From Aurifilum marmelostoma (lineage: Eukaryota; Ascomycota; Sordariomycetes; Diaporthales; Cryphonectriaceae): a stretch of DNA of 64,000 nucleotides. The translations under genes and the position numbers were made by a program. The stretch covers positions 1,178,001 through 1,242,000 of the forward strand of contig JAMXSV010000017.1 of assembly GCA_027559495.1 (NCBI GenBank), written 5' to 3'. The notes beneath the pieces are model-generated. The model had not been told where the DNA came from. It searched no databases and was given only the letters and a program-made list of their open reading frames with translations. Below, piece by piece: positions 46,101 through 59,028 of this stretch (its first letter is position 1; the number at the start of each line of letters is the position of its first letter).

Positions 46101-47297
46101 GCAACCTCCATCGACAGCCCCTCGTGGAAGGAGTTACTGCTGGCCTACTGGGAATCTGCACCATCGCAGCTCCCTTTGATACATTCTTATTTAAGTATTG
46201 TTGCCATCGATCTAGTTCAAAAGGTATCTTCTGTCTTTTCCTCGTCCTCCTCCTCCGACAGCCCATCCTCTCATCTCCTCTCCCCTCCCTCTTCTCCACC
46301 AAACACCACAGCCATTGTCACAATCACTTCAACAATCTTGCTTCATAGCTTGATCAATTCAGTCCATCTTAACCCCCTACTCCACTCGCTTCATCACAGC
46401 GTCTCATCACCAGGCCTCTTCTGCCTCAGACATACAACCTTCCTCCCTCGAGGTGTGAGCTCTGTTGTTCCACTTCTGCCTTCTGCTCGAGCCCAGGATC
46501 ACAAACCTTCTGTTCACATCAACAGCTCTGCACAAAAGAGGGCAGTGGCAGCAAGGTGAGCATCATCTGATCAGTGTCCCTCCAGCAAGTCACAGTCCCC
46601 TCACCTGTGGACCAGAGGCGTTCACATAGTTTACCTGCTTTCCCTTGCACTGCCCACCTTCTACGCCTGCTCTGCCATCCCAAGTCCCATCTATCACAAC
46701 CCACACCCAGCTATCCAACACGCTGCTGGCGCGTCCCCAAAACAAACAATAGCCTGTGTCCCGCCGTCCCAACTTTTAACCATGTGCTTTGGCCCCTGCG
46801 CAACCACACACCTTGGTCCATATTTGTACCTGTGCCTTTTTCCCCTCCACCCTTCCTCCTTCCAACCATCCTTCCTCCACCCCTTCTTCCTCCTCCTTTG
46901 TCGATTTCTGGCCAAGGACCTCCTAACATTTTGTTTTGTATCATTCATCAACCTTGTTCATCAATACTAACATTATTCCACGCAGCTTTCAAAATATCCT
47001 CATCGATACATTCAAGGTTTGTGCCCCATTAGACCCCCCCATCATCATCAGCATCAATTGCATCTCGACGGGTCCTAGGCTTAGGCTGGTCACATCTGTG
47101 TCTCCATCACTGAGCTTCTAACAATCGACTGGGTTTCTGGCAGTGATGGTTTCCCGCCCAGCATACCTCAACAGCGTGTTACTACATGCTTTCATTGCCT
47201 GCCTACCTCCTCCTCCTCCTCCCTCCCTTGTAAACTACCATCTTTGTGCGGGTAAAGGTCAACAGCTGATTGTCAAGTCACCTCACAGGAACAGACC
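43164..47297. other. 4.1-kb region before the RRM protein gene, partly leader
   Basis: No protein gene with a recognisable domain is seen. The left part is the reductase 3' flank. A short TG-rich microsatellite lies at 45160-45192. From about 45850 onward the plus strand is rich in C and T, which fits a long leader. Candidate splice sites occur: a GTGAGC donor at 46556 with an acceptor at 46985, and a 59-nt intron at 47230-47288. Confidence 0.4.
47230..47288 (+). other. Candidate intron just before the RRM protein start
   Basis: A GTAAAC donor, an AGCTGATTG branch-like site and a CTCACAG acceptor. Removing it puts an upstream ATG at 47146 in frame with the start at 47298. The donor is weak. 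Confidence 0.4.
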
Positions 47298-49344
47298 ATG
47301 TCTTACCACAACCCTACCGTCATGGTCTCTGACGGCAATAATCAGGGACGCCCTGGTGTCACTCCTGCCTATGTCCCTCCCCAGGGTGTCATGGGCCAGG
47401 CTGGTGGCCAAGGTGCTGTTGATGGTGGTGCCGCTGCTCGTGGCATGCACTACCAGGCTGCCAACCCTGATGCCCTTGGTGGCCTTGTCAATCATTTCAA
47501 CACCCTTGGCATGGCCAATCCCAACATGCATCAGGGCCCGGCTGCTCTTGGTCTGCCACCCAACAGCTACCTGCCCGCTGACAATCCCCCTGTTGTCTAC
47601 TCTGGCTTTGGTAGCCACAACTTCAACCTGACTGTTCCCCAGCTTACTGAGACCTTCCCTCCCGGTGGTCAATTCCTGCCTCAGGGCAACGTTCCTGGTA
47701 CCTATGGTCCTTTTATGGTCCCCTACACCCCTAGCCGTCCTGTCGCTTACAATGATCGAGTCGACCGTGGTGGACTGCGTGACGTTCCAGGTCTTGACAA
47801 TCGCCGTGCCTCCTACTCTACGACCGCCACTGAGTCCACTCCCGGTACTCCCTTCTTTGGAGCCACGTCGGACCGTCACAACATTCCTCGCGTTATTTCC
47901 GCAGACCGCTCCAGCTACACCACCCCTTCTCCTCAGCAGTTTGCTGTGGCCGGAGTCATTGGTTCTGTCACGACCAAGGGTAAGCGTGTCGCCGAGGCTG
48001 AGCTGCAGGCCCTTGTGGAGCAGGACCCTCCCATCCCTTCTGCCGTCCCGGCCGTCTTCACTACGCCTGAGCAGCGCAAGACTCTCGAGCAGTGCCTCGA
48101 TAATCGCATCGAGGGCAACAAGAACGTCTACATCCGCGGTCTACACCCTACCACCGACGACGATCTGCTGTCCAAGTACGCCGCCCGCTTTGGAGAGGTC
48201 GAGCAGAGCAAGGCTATCATCGATACCGCTACCGGAGCCTGCAAGGGGTGAGTCTATTCTTACCCATGCCGCATCAAGTTTCGTTCCTCGGCCTGCTGAC
48301 ATTGTATAGCTTCGGCTTTGCCAAGTTCAAGGACGTCCGTGACTCGGAGAAGTGTATCCAGGGCTTCTACCTCCTCGGCTACGAGGTTGGTTTTGCTCGG
48401 GTGAGGAAAAGCTGTCCAGACGATCAATGATGATTGACTAATACTAGACATCACAGGAGAGCTTTAATGCCCGCCTGAAGGCCGAGGGTGACGAGGGTTC
48501 CACGAACCTGTACATTTCCAACCTTCCCAAGTCTGTTACCGAGGCTGTGAGTACCTTGACCTTTGAGGATATCATCTTGCTCAGGGCTAATTCTTCCTCA
48601 GCAACTGGTCGCCATCTTCGAGCCCTACCAGATCCTGTCTAGCAAGATCCTGCGCGACAGCATGGGCAACAGCCGCGGTGTCGGATTCGCTCGGTAAGTC
48701 TTTTCATCTCCTGCTGATTGTAATTCAGAAGACTAACGAGCCTCATCACTAGTTTCGAGTCTCGCGATGTCTGTGAGGAGATCATCAAGCGCTTCCACGG
48801 CCAGGCCATCGGCGACGAGTGCTTCCTGATGCAGGTCCGCTATGCCGACACTCCTGCTCAGAAGGAGCTGAAGCGTATCACTGCTGAGCGCCGCCAGTAC
48901 CGTACCAACGAGTACAACATTGGTGCCTACGGAACCATGGCCGTTGGCATCAGTCCCTCCATCTACACCACGCAGGGAAACTGGAACCGTTCTCCTCGCT
49001 TCCCGGAGTAAGCTAGACTAACCCGAGATATGCCTTTCGAAAGGCCTTCCCTCTTGCGCGCTTCCAGCTAAGAATTTGTAGGCGCGCCGACCGCATCCAG
49101 TATCGTAACGCTCTTGCCATCAAGACCGGCAACGCCCACCTGATCCCCGGCCTTCAGCAGGAGTATGTTGTCACTGATCCTGTTTTCTTGGTGAGAGCTC
49201 AAGGTGCTGACTACTGTTTGTAGGCCGGATGTGGTTCATGCCCCCTCCAATGACGAATCCGCCGATGAGGGCGTGACGGTCGCTGGCACCCCCACCGACC
49301 GCAAGACTCACTCGTCTCCCGTCGCCAAGAAGGAGGCTGCCTAG
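47298..49344 (+). CDS. RNA-binding protein with two RRMs (RBMS/Msa1-like)
   Basis: Seven exons: 47298-48247, 48310-48400, 48457-48546, 48602-48693, 48753-49007, 49082-49162 and 49224-49344, total 559 residues with all phases closing; the six introns are 55-74 nt. The first 270 residues are Gly/Pro/Asn-rich and probably disordered. RRM1 (about 274-350) has RNP2 VYIRGL and RNP1 KGFGFAKF, the latter rebuilt across intron 1. RRM2 (about 362-440) has LYISNL and RGVGFARF. The linker TPAQKELKRITAERRQYR follows. The arrangement resembles fission yeast Msa1 and animal RBMS proteins, which bind single-stranded nucleic acid or mRNA and, in fission yeast, act in sexual differentiation. Targets in this fungus are unknown. 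Confidence 0.88.
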
Positions 49345-49885
49345 AGGAACACGACTCTTTCTGGCCATCATCCTTCACATTCTGTGAATCACGCTCTCTC
49401 GACGACAGCACTCCAGGCATAATTTTCAGCATCAACAACAGCCTTATTCTCAAAGACTTACGGAGGTCGTTCGATGTCAGCTTGGTTCGAAATTTTGGTG
49501 TCCTCTCTTACACAGACTCTGGTCTTATCGTCGGAAAGTATGTCGGTTAACACGCGCCAGAGCAGGGCTGTCAAATGGTACGGAAGAATGCTTTCTTCGG
49601 CAGATAGATTAGGGAAGTTGAGTGCATACATCACCACCAGTTTCGTCCTTTGTAACATAGTACTTTTCTCCGTTGTTCGTACCTTGTGTGCTGCAGCAAG
49701 GATCGTCAGGCAAGGGCAATATAGATTCATGGAAGTTGTCATAGCAATCCCACTTATTCTTTAAACTCTGTTGATTGCTGTGTCCGATCAAAGGCTACAG
49801 ACGGTTCACGATGATGTAAATTATGGTGAGCTACATTGTTGTCATCATCAAGGCGGACAATGCTGAATTTGATAGATTACTGAGA
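49345..49885. other. Convergent intergenic region between the RRM gene and RIO2
   Basis: 3' flanks of two convergent genes; no gene or clear structure seen. Confidence 0.5.
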
Positions 49886-51232
49886 TCATGATGCAGTCGT
49901 GATCTCTAACCTCTCTAGTGTATCAGCTGTCTCATCTATGTTGCCGTGCTCACCCTCGGTCGTGGTAGCGGTATTGTTCTGAAGGTTAACTTCGCCATCG
50001 ACGCTCTCTGCATCCTCATCATCGTCCTCCTCCTCCTCCTCCTCTAATTCGGAGACTTGCCCGTCTATATCTGATGAATCCTCATCGCCTTCGCCTTGCT
50101 CGCCCTTGGACCCTGCTTGCTCCCTGATAGCGGCCTCCAGATCCTTGGTCATCTTCTTTGTGAAACCCGAAGCTTCTACGGCCACGTCTATCCTCCTGGC
50201 ACCGTCCTTGCCTACAGTCTTCTTGGCGTCCTTATAGAATGGGCCTGGTGCCGTGTCGACGAAATGGAACTTTCTCTCAAAGAACCTCTTCACGCAGTTG
50301 ACATCCCTATCGAAATACATCTCCGCATTCTGGTGGTCCATCGAGACCATCTGAGGAAAATCGATGAGAACGGGTGTCAGGACTACTGCCCCTTTTGTCT
50401 CTACCTCCTCATTGCCTCCCGTTTGTTCTGACACAGCAGCGGCTTTCTCCTCCTCCTCCTTGATCAGGATGTTGAACTCGTTGAAGTCGCCATGAATCAG
50501 TCCGTGTTTCGCAAGTCGTAATATCAACGCGATCAGATCCGCGTACAGATTCGCGGGGTCAGGCACTGCTGATATTTGTCGCAGGGGATACGAATCGATA
50601 AAGGACATGACAACAGTATGTCTCGACTGAGCCACAGGTTCCGGAACAGGGAATCCTTCCTCTGCCAGCGCCTGCATGAACGCATACTCTTTCATTGCGG
50701 ACAGCCGTGACAGGTACATCCAGGAGCCGCCCTGCCTCTTTTTCAGGTAATCCCGATTCGTCTTAACGGTCCGGAACGATATTCGGCCTAGTCTGTGGAT
50801 CTTGAGCACCTTCTGCCGCCCCTTGTCGTCTGCCACCATCATGATGTCGCTCTCCTTGCCCACGCCAATGCGGCTGCCGACGCTGTAGATCTCCTTGCGG
50901 GAGGAGTAAGTGTGTAGGGCGAGATAGTCGAGTCCGCCATAGGTCAGGCGGTAACCATCGTATTTGGCTTCTTTAACACGACCTATCAGCCCGGTCTTGG
51001 CCAGGTTGCTGATGGACTTGTGTACGCCGCTGCTGCCTCCGCGGAGGCGGGCGATCTTTTCAATGAGGGGTGTTGGGACAATTTCGTGGTTCTTGGAGCC
51101 CATTTCTACCTTTTTCAGGTGACAGCAGTCAGTACGGATGGGGTAGAGGTCAGATCGAGAGAGACATACGGCTGTGAGGACCCGCCAGTCCTCAGATGTG
51201 AGGTGGCGCATAGCCTTCGTGTCCAACTTCAT
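49886..51232 (-). CDS. RIO2: RIO2 atypical serine kinase/ATPase
   Basis: Exon 1 (51232-51170, 21 codons) and exon 2 (51109-49886) give 428 residues; the 60-nt intron splits LTAVEMGSKNHEIVP, a conserved part of the winged-helix domain (about 1-90). The kinase core has the P-loop GVGKESD at 103-109, the ATP lysine at 124 (KVLKIHRLG), the catalytic HGDFNEFN with Asp229, and the metal-binding IDFPQ with Asp271. The C-terminus is very acidic (Glu/Asp run) and Thr-rich. RIO2 is bound to late pre-40S particles and its ATPase drives their cytoplasmic maturation. The start at Met-51232 matches the family; the frame is open further upstream. Confidence 0.95.
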   Translation of the reverse strand: MKLDTKAMRHLTSEDWRVLTAVCLSRSDLYPIRTDCCHLKKVEMGSKNHEIVPTPLIEKIARLRGGSSGVHKSISNLAKTGLIGRVKEAKYDGYRLTYGGLDYLALHTYSSRKEIYSVGSRIGVGKESDIMMVADDKGRQKVLKIHRLGRISFRTVKTNRDYLKKRQGGSWMYLSRLSAMKEYAFMQALAEEGFPVPEPVAQSRHTVVMSFIDSYPLRQISAVPDPANLYADLIALILRLAKHGLIHGDFNEFNILIKEEEEKAAAVSEQTGGNEEVETKGAVVLTPVLIDFPQMVSMDHQNAEMYFDRDVNCVKRFFERKFHFVDTAPGPFYKDAKKTVGKDGARRIDVAVEASGFTKKMTKDLEAAIREQAGSKGEQGEGDEDSSDIDGQVSELEEEEEEDDDEDAESVDGEVNLQNNTATTTEGEHGNIDETADTLERLEITTAS

Positions 51233-51829
51233 GATGTCCGGTCGTGTGATCGTTGAGGGTATTGGTTGAAAGTTCAAAGGCCGCCAGCGCAACACAGGCA
51301 CGGGGTTTCGAGTTGAGCGACCTGACAAATAATTCAGTACAAGGAGCCTGCAATTTCTTCAGAGGCTTCCAGCAGCGTGCATTTAAACAATGTCAAAACA
51401 AGCCGTGAAAATGCTGGTGAAGACCCCTCCAAAATTTCCAGGCCATGCAGAGAGTCGGACCAGGATTCTATCTTATCAAGATTAGATAGGTGTGCTGACT
51501 CAGCAAAGTAATCCCTGACACCTATGACTTGCTTGCCATCTTTAGGCGGCAAGGCCTCGCGTAAACCAGTCTCGGGGGAAAGCTAAGCTGAGCCTGGTTT
51601 ACAAAGCTTCCACCCAGCACCAACAACATCACCATCAAATCCAACAAACTCGACTCCGGTCTGATATTTACGAACCGAGCGCTACTTTCTGACAATACCT
51701 TCTCTCCCTTATTTCTGGGCTTCGGATTCTGTGACTCTTTTGCTCACCCACAAACAAGGTAGGGCGTCACTACGGCCTGCACGACTTATCACCACTCGCG
51801 AGTGCCTTTAAGCCGGCCACAGGTTCATC
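51233..51829. promoter_or_regulatory. Shared divergent promoter region of RIO2 and RPN1
   Basis: 597 bases separate the two start codons. No TATA box or known operator stands out. The part before RPN1 has pyrimidine-rich leader sequence. Confidence 0.5.
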
Positions 51830-54724
51830 ATGGCTCAGGACGATCTGCCCGCCGCCGACAAGGGCAAGGGCAAGGCGGTCGAGAATGGCAAGCCCGAGGA
51901 AGTCAAGAAGGACAAGGACGGCAAGCCCATAGCAAATGGCAAGAAGGAAGATGAGAAGGATGAGTGTAGGCGCTGCTGTTCCCGCTATCAACGACCGCAA
52001 GCTGATTTATCTCCATTATAGCCACGGAAGAGCTCAGCGAGGAGGATCAGCAGCTCAAGAGCGAGCTTGACATGCTCGTCGAGAGGTTGACAGTACGTCC
52101 TTGTCCTTCTGTCTACGAATTCCAAGAGAAGTTGTGCTGACCCGTCGCGTCAGGAATCCGACTCCTCCCTCTACAAAGCGGCTCTGGAGGCCATGAAGAA
52201 CTTCATCAAGACGTCTACATCCTCGATGACCGCCGTGCCAAAACCATTGAAATTCCTCCGACCCCATTACGAAACAATGACCCAGCTGTATGAGGAGTGG
52301 CCGGCCGGCGATGACAAGGTTTCATTGGCAGACGTGCTGTCGGTGATCGGAATGACCTTCTCGGACGAAGACAGGCAAGATACTCTGAAGTATCGACTGT
52401 TGGCACCTACACAAGACATCGGTTCCTGGGGCCACGAGTACGTCCGGCATCTGGCTCTGGAGATCGGCGAAGTCTATGCAAAGAGGATCACGGCAGAGGA
52501 ATCGACCGACGACCTCGTTGATCTTGCGCTGCTTCTCGTCCCTCTCTTCCTTAAGAGCAATGCGGAGGCCGACGCAGTTGACTTGATGAGCGAGCTCGAG
52601 ATCATAGAGAGGCTCCCGGAATTCGTGGACGACAACACCTATTCCCGGGTCTGCCTGTACATGGTCTCCATGGTCAACCTTCTCACGTATCCCGACAATG
52701 AAGTCTTCCTGCGTGTAGCTTACGACATATATAAGGACTTTGGTCAAGCCACTCAGGCCATGGTACTGGCTATCCGACTCAACGATACCGAGCTCATCGA
52801 GAAGCAGTTCGAAGCGACTACGGATTCCACCCTGAAGAAACAGCTCGCCTTCCTGATCTCAAGGCAGGGAATATCGCTCGAGTGTGCGGAAGATGACCCA
52901 GAGGTGCAAGAGTGTCTCAGCAACCTGCGCATGTCGGAACACTTCAAGACTCTTGGCAAGGAGCTCAACATCCTCGACCCCAAGACCACTGATGACATCT
53001 ATAAGAGCCACCTGGAGAGCAGCCGCGTGGCTGGCATGACCAACCTCGACTCAGCCCGTCACAATTTGGCTTCAGGCTTCGTCAACGCCTTTGTAAATGC
53101 CGGGTTTGGCAGGGACAAGATGATGTTGGTCGACAAGGACGCGAACAGCTGGGTGTGGAAGACCAAGGATGAAGGCATGACGTCGACAGTCGCGTCTCTC
53201 GGGACCCTGCTCCTGTGGGATGTCGAGAATGGTCTGGACAAGATCGACAAGTACACGTACGCCGACGAGCCGCAGATTGTGGCTGGTGCCATGCTGGCTC
53301 TGGGCATCATGAATTCTGGCGTCAAGGTGGACTCCGAGCCAGTGATGGCCCTGCTTGCAGAGCCTGAGAAACTGGAGCACCCCAATCCCTTGATTCGGAC
53401 TACCTCTATAATGGGTCTCGGTCTCACATACGCCGGTTCCAACAAGGAGGAGCTGCTTGGCGACAAGCTGTTGCCCATTATTACCGACACTACCCAGGAC
53501 ATGCAAGTGTCAGCCATGGCTGCCCTTGCCTGCGGCCTAATCTTTGTCGGCTCGTCAAACTCAGATGTAACAGAGGCCATAATAACCACTCTGATGGACG
53601 ACGAGCGCCAGAGCCAGCTAAAGGACAAGTGGACCCGTTTCATGGCTCTTGGCCTCGGCCTTCTCTACTTTGGAAAGCAAGAAGAGGTCGATGTAGTCCT
53701 CGAACTGCTCAAGGTCATCGAGAACCCTGCGGCCAAGGCGACTGCCGTTCTCGTAGAGATCTGCGCCTGGGCCGGCACTGGCGCTGTGCTTAAGATCCAG
53801 GAGCTGCTGCACATGTGCAACGAGCACATGGAAGACCCTGATGAGAAGAAGGGAGACGAGTTGCTGCAGTCATATGCAGTTCTGGGCATTGGCCTGATCG
53901 CGATGGGCGAAGAAGTCGGCCAAGAAATGGTTCTTCGCCAATTCGGTCATCTAATGCACTACGGCGAGGCCAATATCCGACGGGCAGTGCCGCTCGCAAT
54001 GGGCTTGATCAGCCCCAGCAACCCTCAGATGAAGGTCTACGACACCCTTTCACGATACAGCCACGATAACGACAATGATGTGGCGATCAACGCCATCTTC
54101 GCTATGGGTCTCCTTGGCGCCGGCACCAACAACGCACGATTGGCGCAATTGCTACGCCAGCTGGCAAGCTACTACCACCGTGAGAAGGACTCGCTGTTCA
54201 TGGTACGGATCGCACAGGGCCTGCTCCACATGGGCAAGGGCACCATGTCTCTCAGCCCTTTCCACACTGACCGGCAAATCTTGTCGCGGGTCTCCGCCGC
54301 TGGCCTGTTGGCTGTCATTGTTGCCATGATCGACGCCAAGCTGTTCATCACCAAGGACTCGCACTATTTGCTCTACTTCCTGGTGACAGCCATGCACCCG
54401 CGCTTCCTCGTCACTCTGGATGAGAATCTCAAGCCATTGACCGTGAATGTGCGCGTTGGTCAGGCTGTTGATGTTGTCGGTCAGGCTGGTCGGCCTAAGA
54501 CCATTACTGGCTGGCAGACACAGAGCACGCCGGTCCTTCTGGGCTATGGAGAGCGTGCTGAGCTTGAGGATGAGGAGTACATCAGCGTGAGCACTGTGCT
54601 TGAGGGTCTCGTAATTCTCAAAAAGGTATGTTCGGACCATTGTTTGCTCAGATCTAAACGGGCATTTGAAAGGGCCAATGCTAACGCAAGATAACAGAAC
54701 CCTGACTGGGACGATGGCAAGTAG
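51830..54724 (+). CDS. RPN1: 26S proteasome regulatory subunit RPN1
   Basis: Exons 51830-51965, 52022-52092, 52154-54625 and 54698-54724 give 901 residues, the normal size. The first 45 residues are Lys/Asp/Glu-rich. Conserved blocks follow: LRPHYETMTQLYEEWP, the PC-repeat toroid at about 380-760 (repeats such as ASLGTLLLWDVENGLDKID, MGLGLTYAGSNKEELL, MGLLGAGTNNARLAQLLRQL), and the C-terminal YISVSTVLEGLVILKKNPD, rebuilt across the last intron. RPN1 sits at the base of the 19S particle and docks ubiquitin-like shuttle factors and the deubiquitinase UBP6. The last exon encodes only eight residues and the stop. Confidence 0.96.
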
Positions 54725-55082
54725 GTAGCCGTTACTACGAGACGATCGGACTAAGTATCAGAGGCAGGTGGCGGAGAGAAAAGAGAGACGATTGTACAGT
54801 ACTATGGCCCTTCGGGGTTGCAGGGAGGAAGAAACCCCTGAGAGAGACATTCATATGGGATTCCATAGAGGAAATGAAAAATGACCATCAGAGTTAATAT
54901 ATTCCGTCCAAAATCTGCTTGTGATTGTTCATGATCTAGTGACGTGATTGCAGACCAGCACATTGACGCCATTTACGCCCTCCTCAACACTGCCACCTTT
55001 ACGCTGCAGCAATCAAAATTCCTTGTTCTCAATGTCCCTGCCGAAACGCCATGCAGAAAAGCACACACAACACCCAAGAGTT
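54725..55082. other. Convergent intergenic region between RPN1 and MLH1
   Basis: 358 bases between two convergent stop codons; no feature seen. Confidence 0.5.
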
Positions 55083-57362
55083 TCAGCACCTCTCAAATAC
55101 TCTATACAACCCTTTCAGATTCGCAACCTCCAGGACCCCACCCTTCATCAACGTCCTCGTCGCCACTAGCCTTGCTTTGAACGCAGGGAAAAAGACATGC
55201 TCCACCGCCCAGCGCACGTGCCTCCTCCGCGCCCGCAGCTCGTCGTCGATCCGCTCCGCTGCGGTCTCCTCCTCGGTGGCCGGCGTAGGCGGTAGCACCT
55301 CGGGAACGTAGAATGACGCCAGCTCCCTGAGGAAGGTGTCGAAGCAGCACTTCTCGTCTGTCCAGTCTATGTGTGGGCCGAGGCGGAGGAGGAATTGGGG
55401 CAACTTTGCCATCGAGGGGGTGTAGCCTTTGACGAGCAGTGGGATGCTGATGAGCTCGCCCGTCGGCGAGATCTCGAGCGAGAAATACTCGAGGAGCATC
55501 TCGCGGCGCTCAATGAGCTGTTCCGAGACCAATTCAACGACTTCCTCGACGTCAAAGCCCTCATCCACGTCTGCCGTAGACGGTTGTTTGCTCTTCTCGT
55601 GTTCGGCGGCTACGCGCAGTACACTGCGCAGGTCGAGAGACGGGCTGAAGCGGACTACGCCAAAGTTACCAAAGTCGGTCAGCCCGACCTGGTACAAGTA
55701 CTCGAAGCAAGCGCGGCCGTAGTCTATCAAGTACAGCTTGACTCCGCCCTGGATGGACGCGAGCCGCCGTCGCTCGTCGACAATGCCTACGAAGGTATGA
55801 GTTGCGAACACGTCGGTGAGCTCGTGATGCATCTCGTCGCGGACTTCAGAGCGCAGCTCGCGAACGCTGGCAAGCCGGCATGGGTTCTGCTCGCGGTCGT
55901 TGGTCTCGTATTCAATTGCCTCCGTGGGCTGGGCATCAGGAGCTGCAAAGTCTGAGAGTGTCTTGTCACCGGCGTTGGTGGACGAAGAGCCTCCGGCGGT
56001 GGGTGCGAACATGCTCGTGATCTTGCGGAGATTAGCATCGGTTCTGACGAGGTTGTTCTCGTATGGACGCGTGGTCTTCTTGTTGGAGGCTTGAGCTCTA
56101 GACGAAGGGTTCGTGTCTTGGCCAGCGTTATTTTGCGAAGACGCCCAGTCAGCGCCTGGGAGTAGGGTCTGTGTCATAAAAGTGCGGCTTTGGTCCACTG
56201 CAGCGAGCTTGCTGCGGATGTGCTCGCATATTGCCTGTATGATCTCATCCTCGTTGAGGAAGTTGACTTCCCGCTTGGTAGGATGAACGTTGACATCGAC
56301 CCGCCGGGGGTCGATCTCGAGACTGAGATAGACAAAGGGGTGCCCATTCTTGGGCAGAAAAGCTGCATATGTCTGCTCGATGGCTCTCTTTATGTTGGTG
56401 GACTCGACGCAGCGGTGGTTGATGAACAACAGCAGGATTGTCTTCTTGATGTGGTAATTGGCACTGGTAGCGTGGCCCTCTGCCTTGAAGCCCCAGCGGT
56501 GGTCAGATGTAGAGTACTCTACCAACTCGTTGGCGACGCTGCCCCCATAGATCTGGCGAATGCGGTCGGCCACTGAGGCCGTTGCAGGCACGGAGATGCT
56601 TGTGGAGGACTCGCCTTGCTTTTTGCAGGAGAAGGCGACATGGCTGCAGTGGACGGCATATCTGCCGACCATGTCTATAATCTTGTTATACTCGTCCGAG
56701 GCAGAACGGAACGCACGCCGCCTGGTTGGGACGTTGTAGAAGAGATCCTCGACGGTTATGGCTGTACCATTCCTGCCTGCCACAGGCTTGGGGTCGGGAC
56801 TCTGGCCCGGCTTTGATGGGACCAGCTTGCCACCATCGTAATGAGCCCGCCAGGCACATTGTGAAACCTTAGTCTTGGTGGTGACGGTCAGGTGGGCGAT
56901 ATGACTGATGCTTGCCAGGGCCTCCCCACGAAATCCATATGTGGCAATAGAGGACAGATCCTCAAACTTCTGCAGCTTGGAGGTGGTGAATCTCTCACAC
57001 AAGATGGGCAGATCTTCCTTCTGGGGGAGGATTCAGCATCTGCACGTCAGATGAGGGGGGGGAAAGGAGGAGAAGCATATGCCTACGTCGATGCCGCTGC
57101 CGTTGTCTGCAATCTGCAGCAGCTTCAGGCCACCGTCCTTGGCCAGGACCTCGAGAGAAGTCGAGCCTGCATCCACGGCATTCTCGATGAGCTCCTTGAG
57201 CGCATGCACGGGCGCGACGATGATCTCGCCAGCTGCGATCTTGTTCACAACGTCAGGGTCCAGTGCCTTGATCCGCCTCGTCGTTTTCAAGTCTGGGTCG
57301 CCAAGATCGTCTGCCTTTCTCTTTGTCCCGCGAGGACTATCAATGTCCATATCCTCAGCCAT
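55083..57362 (-). CDS. MLH1: DNA mismatch repair protein MLH1
   Basis: Exon 1 (57362-57087, 92 codons) and exon 2 (57020-55083) give 737 residues; the intron is 66 nt. The GHKL ATPase domain shows ELIENAVDAGS around residues 57-67 (catalytic Glu and Asn), DNGSGID at 86-92 just before the splice, and GFRGEALASI at about 121-130. The MutL transducer domain has RRVDVNVHPTKREV. The C-terminal dimerisation domain ends in the diagnostic YRVFERC; in yeast that final FERC completes the nuclease site of the partner PMS1. A charged extension of about 30 residues precedes the conserved IKALDPDVVNKIAAGE. The protein acts in the nucleus in mismatch repair and meiotic crossing-over. Confidence 0.96.
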
Positions 57363-59028
57363 GGCTCTTCGTTGTTTCTTCCATTGCGTGATGGCAGTGT
57401 GGTCTCAAACGGTCGAGTGATGCGGGACCACAATATGGCTGGCCCCGGTCGTGTATCCGTGTCGCGTTCCTGCCGCAATACTTGCAAGGGAAAGCGCGTT
57501 TGCAAGCATTGGTTTGTGTACCAGCCCCGAGATTACGTAACACAGCTCAAGGCAGCAGCACATCACTCCTGCCTCCCCAGTCTAAGCAGGAGTAGCAGGT
57601 TAGGGTACTTTGTACTTGTGAGATGAATTTGAAGAAGTCAAGATATATTGCCTGTCTAGTATCTCGAGTTCGCTGCACGTTGAATACTCCACTATGTTGA
57701 CGACTCTGTTTGGGACGGGTGACAATGGCACGGATAGCACACCATGGATTCACAATTGAAGAAAGGGACCCCATCTCAGTAAAAATACTACTCCACCCTC
57801 AGGCCTGCAATGCTACAGAGGGGCAGCCGCCCTTGGTTTCTCCGGTAGACAGATGCGTCTGCAGGAGGATCTGAACTAACGTCTCTGCCAAGGCTGTGGC
57901 TGCATTTGACGTGACCATATTCCAACCTCAAGGAGTAAGAAGTGCCGTTGTCAATTTCGAGGAGGTGGTCGTGTCGGGGGTCACACGCCCAGGCGCACAC
58001 ACATACACTCGTGGCAGACATTCAAGACTATGCGTAGTGGAGGAGGGTGTTGTGTCTCATGACGAGGTTCCACACCCAAGAGACGGCTCGCACCCAAAGT
58101 CCGTCCGCTGATGTCCCAGATCATGTGTTTTTCTTCTTTAAAAGAGCGAGGCCGTGCCGGATTCTTTCTGCCTTGGTCATGGCCGCCGCACACAATTCGA
58201 GTCTGAACCACTGGGCCTCTCTGTCCGGGTGGAACTGCACGCGCGCGCTCATACGTTAATTGTGCAAAGAGGCCTGCGAGCCGGACAGCCAAGACAGACA
58301 GGTCTGCTACTGGTCAGTGATGCTCCAAAACCATCCCCGCCGAGGTCCCATCAAGCTCATGCACAAAGCCCATCTTAGCAAGATGAAAGGCTGTGTCCTC
58401 GTATCGCCTGCGGATTCTCTCTCCTGTGTCGAGTCGGTGAGCCTCTGGGATGGCTGAGAGAAAACGGCAACGATCAGCAGCTGAAAGACTGAAAGCAGCT
58501 GTAGTGCCCAGCTGCGCTCCCCTAGAAGTTTGGTAGTCGACGCCGAATTCTGGTACGCAATGGTTGGTCCACAGGCTAGAACACCGATTTTGACCCCCCC
58601 GCCCAAAAAAATAAAATAAAATAAAAGGCCAACCAGACGAGACAGACCCAGATCAGCAAGTCGCGAAAAGGGCCAAGCAAAGAAAAGAAAGGGTCTTTTT
58701 GGGGAGGATGGGTTCTCAACACGGACCTCCCGTAGCGGAAATAACAAGGCCACGGCCAAGTTCTGGAGAATGCCACGACTGGCTTTGGTCCTCGGACGAC
58801 AAGCCACTCATTTAAATCGCAGGCGAGACTATTTCCGGATCCGACCATTTGATCGACTACTTTTGTCGACGTGCAATCTTATCCTCCAGGATGGCGACAT
58901 CCTTTTGAACCAGAAACCGGAAGTACGCACTCAAAAGGGAAGGGGGGGGGGTTGGACTAGATGGTCATGTCGTGTCGTGTCCTTCTTGTCCCTATTGATG
59001 CCGTTCGCTCCAGCTGGCGGGCAGGTTT

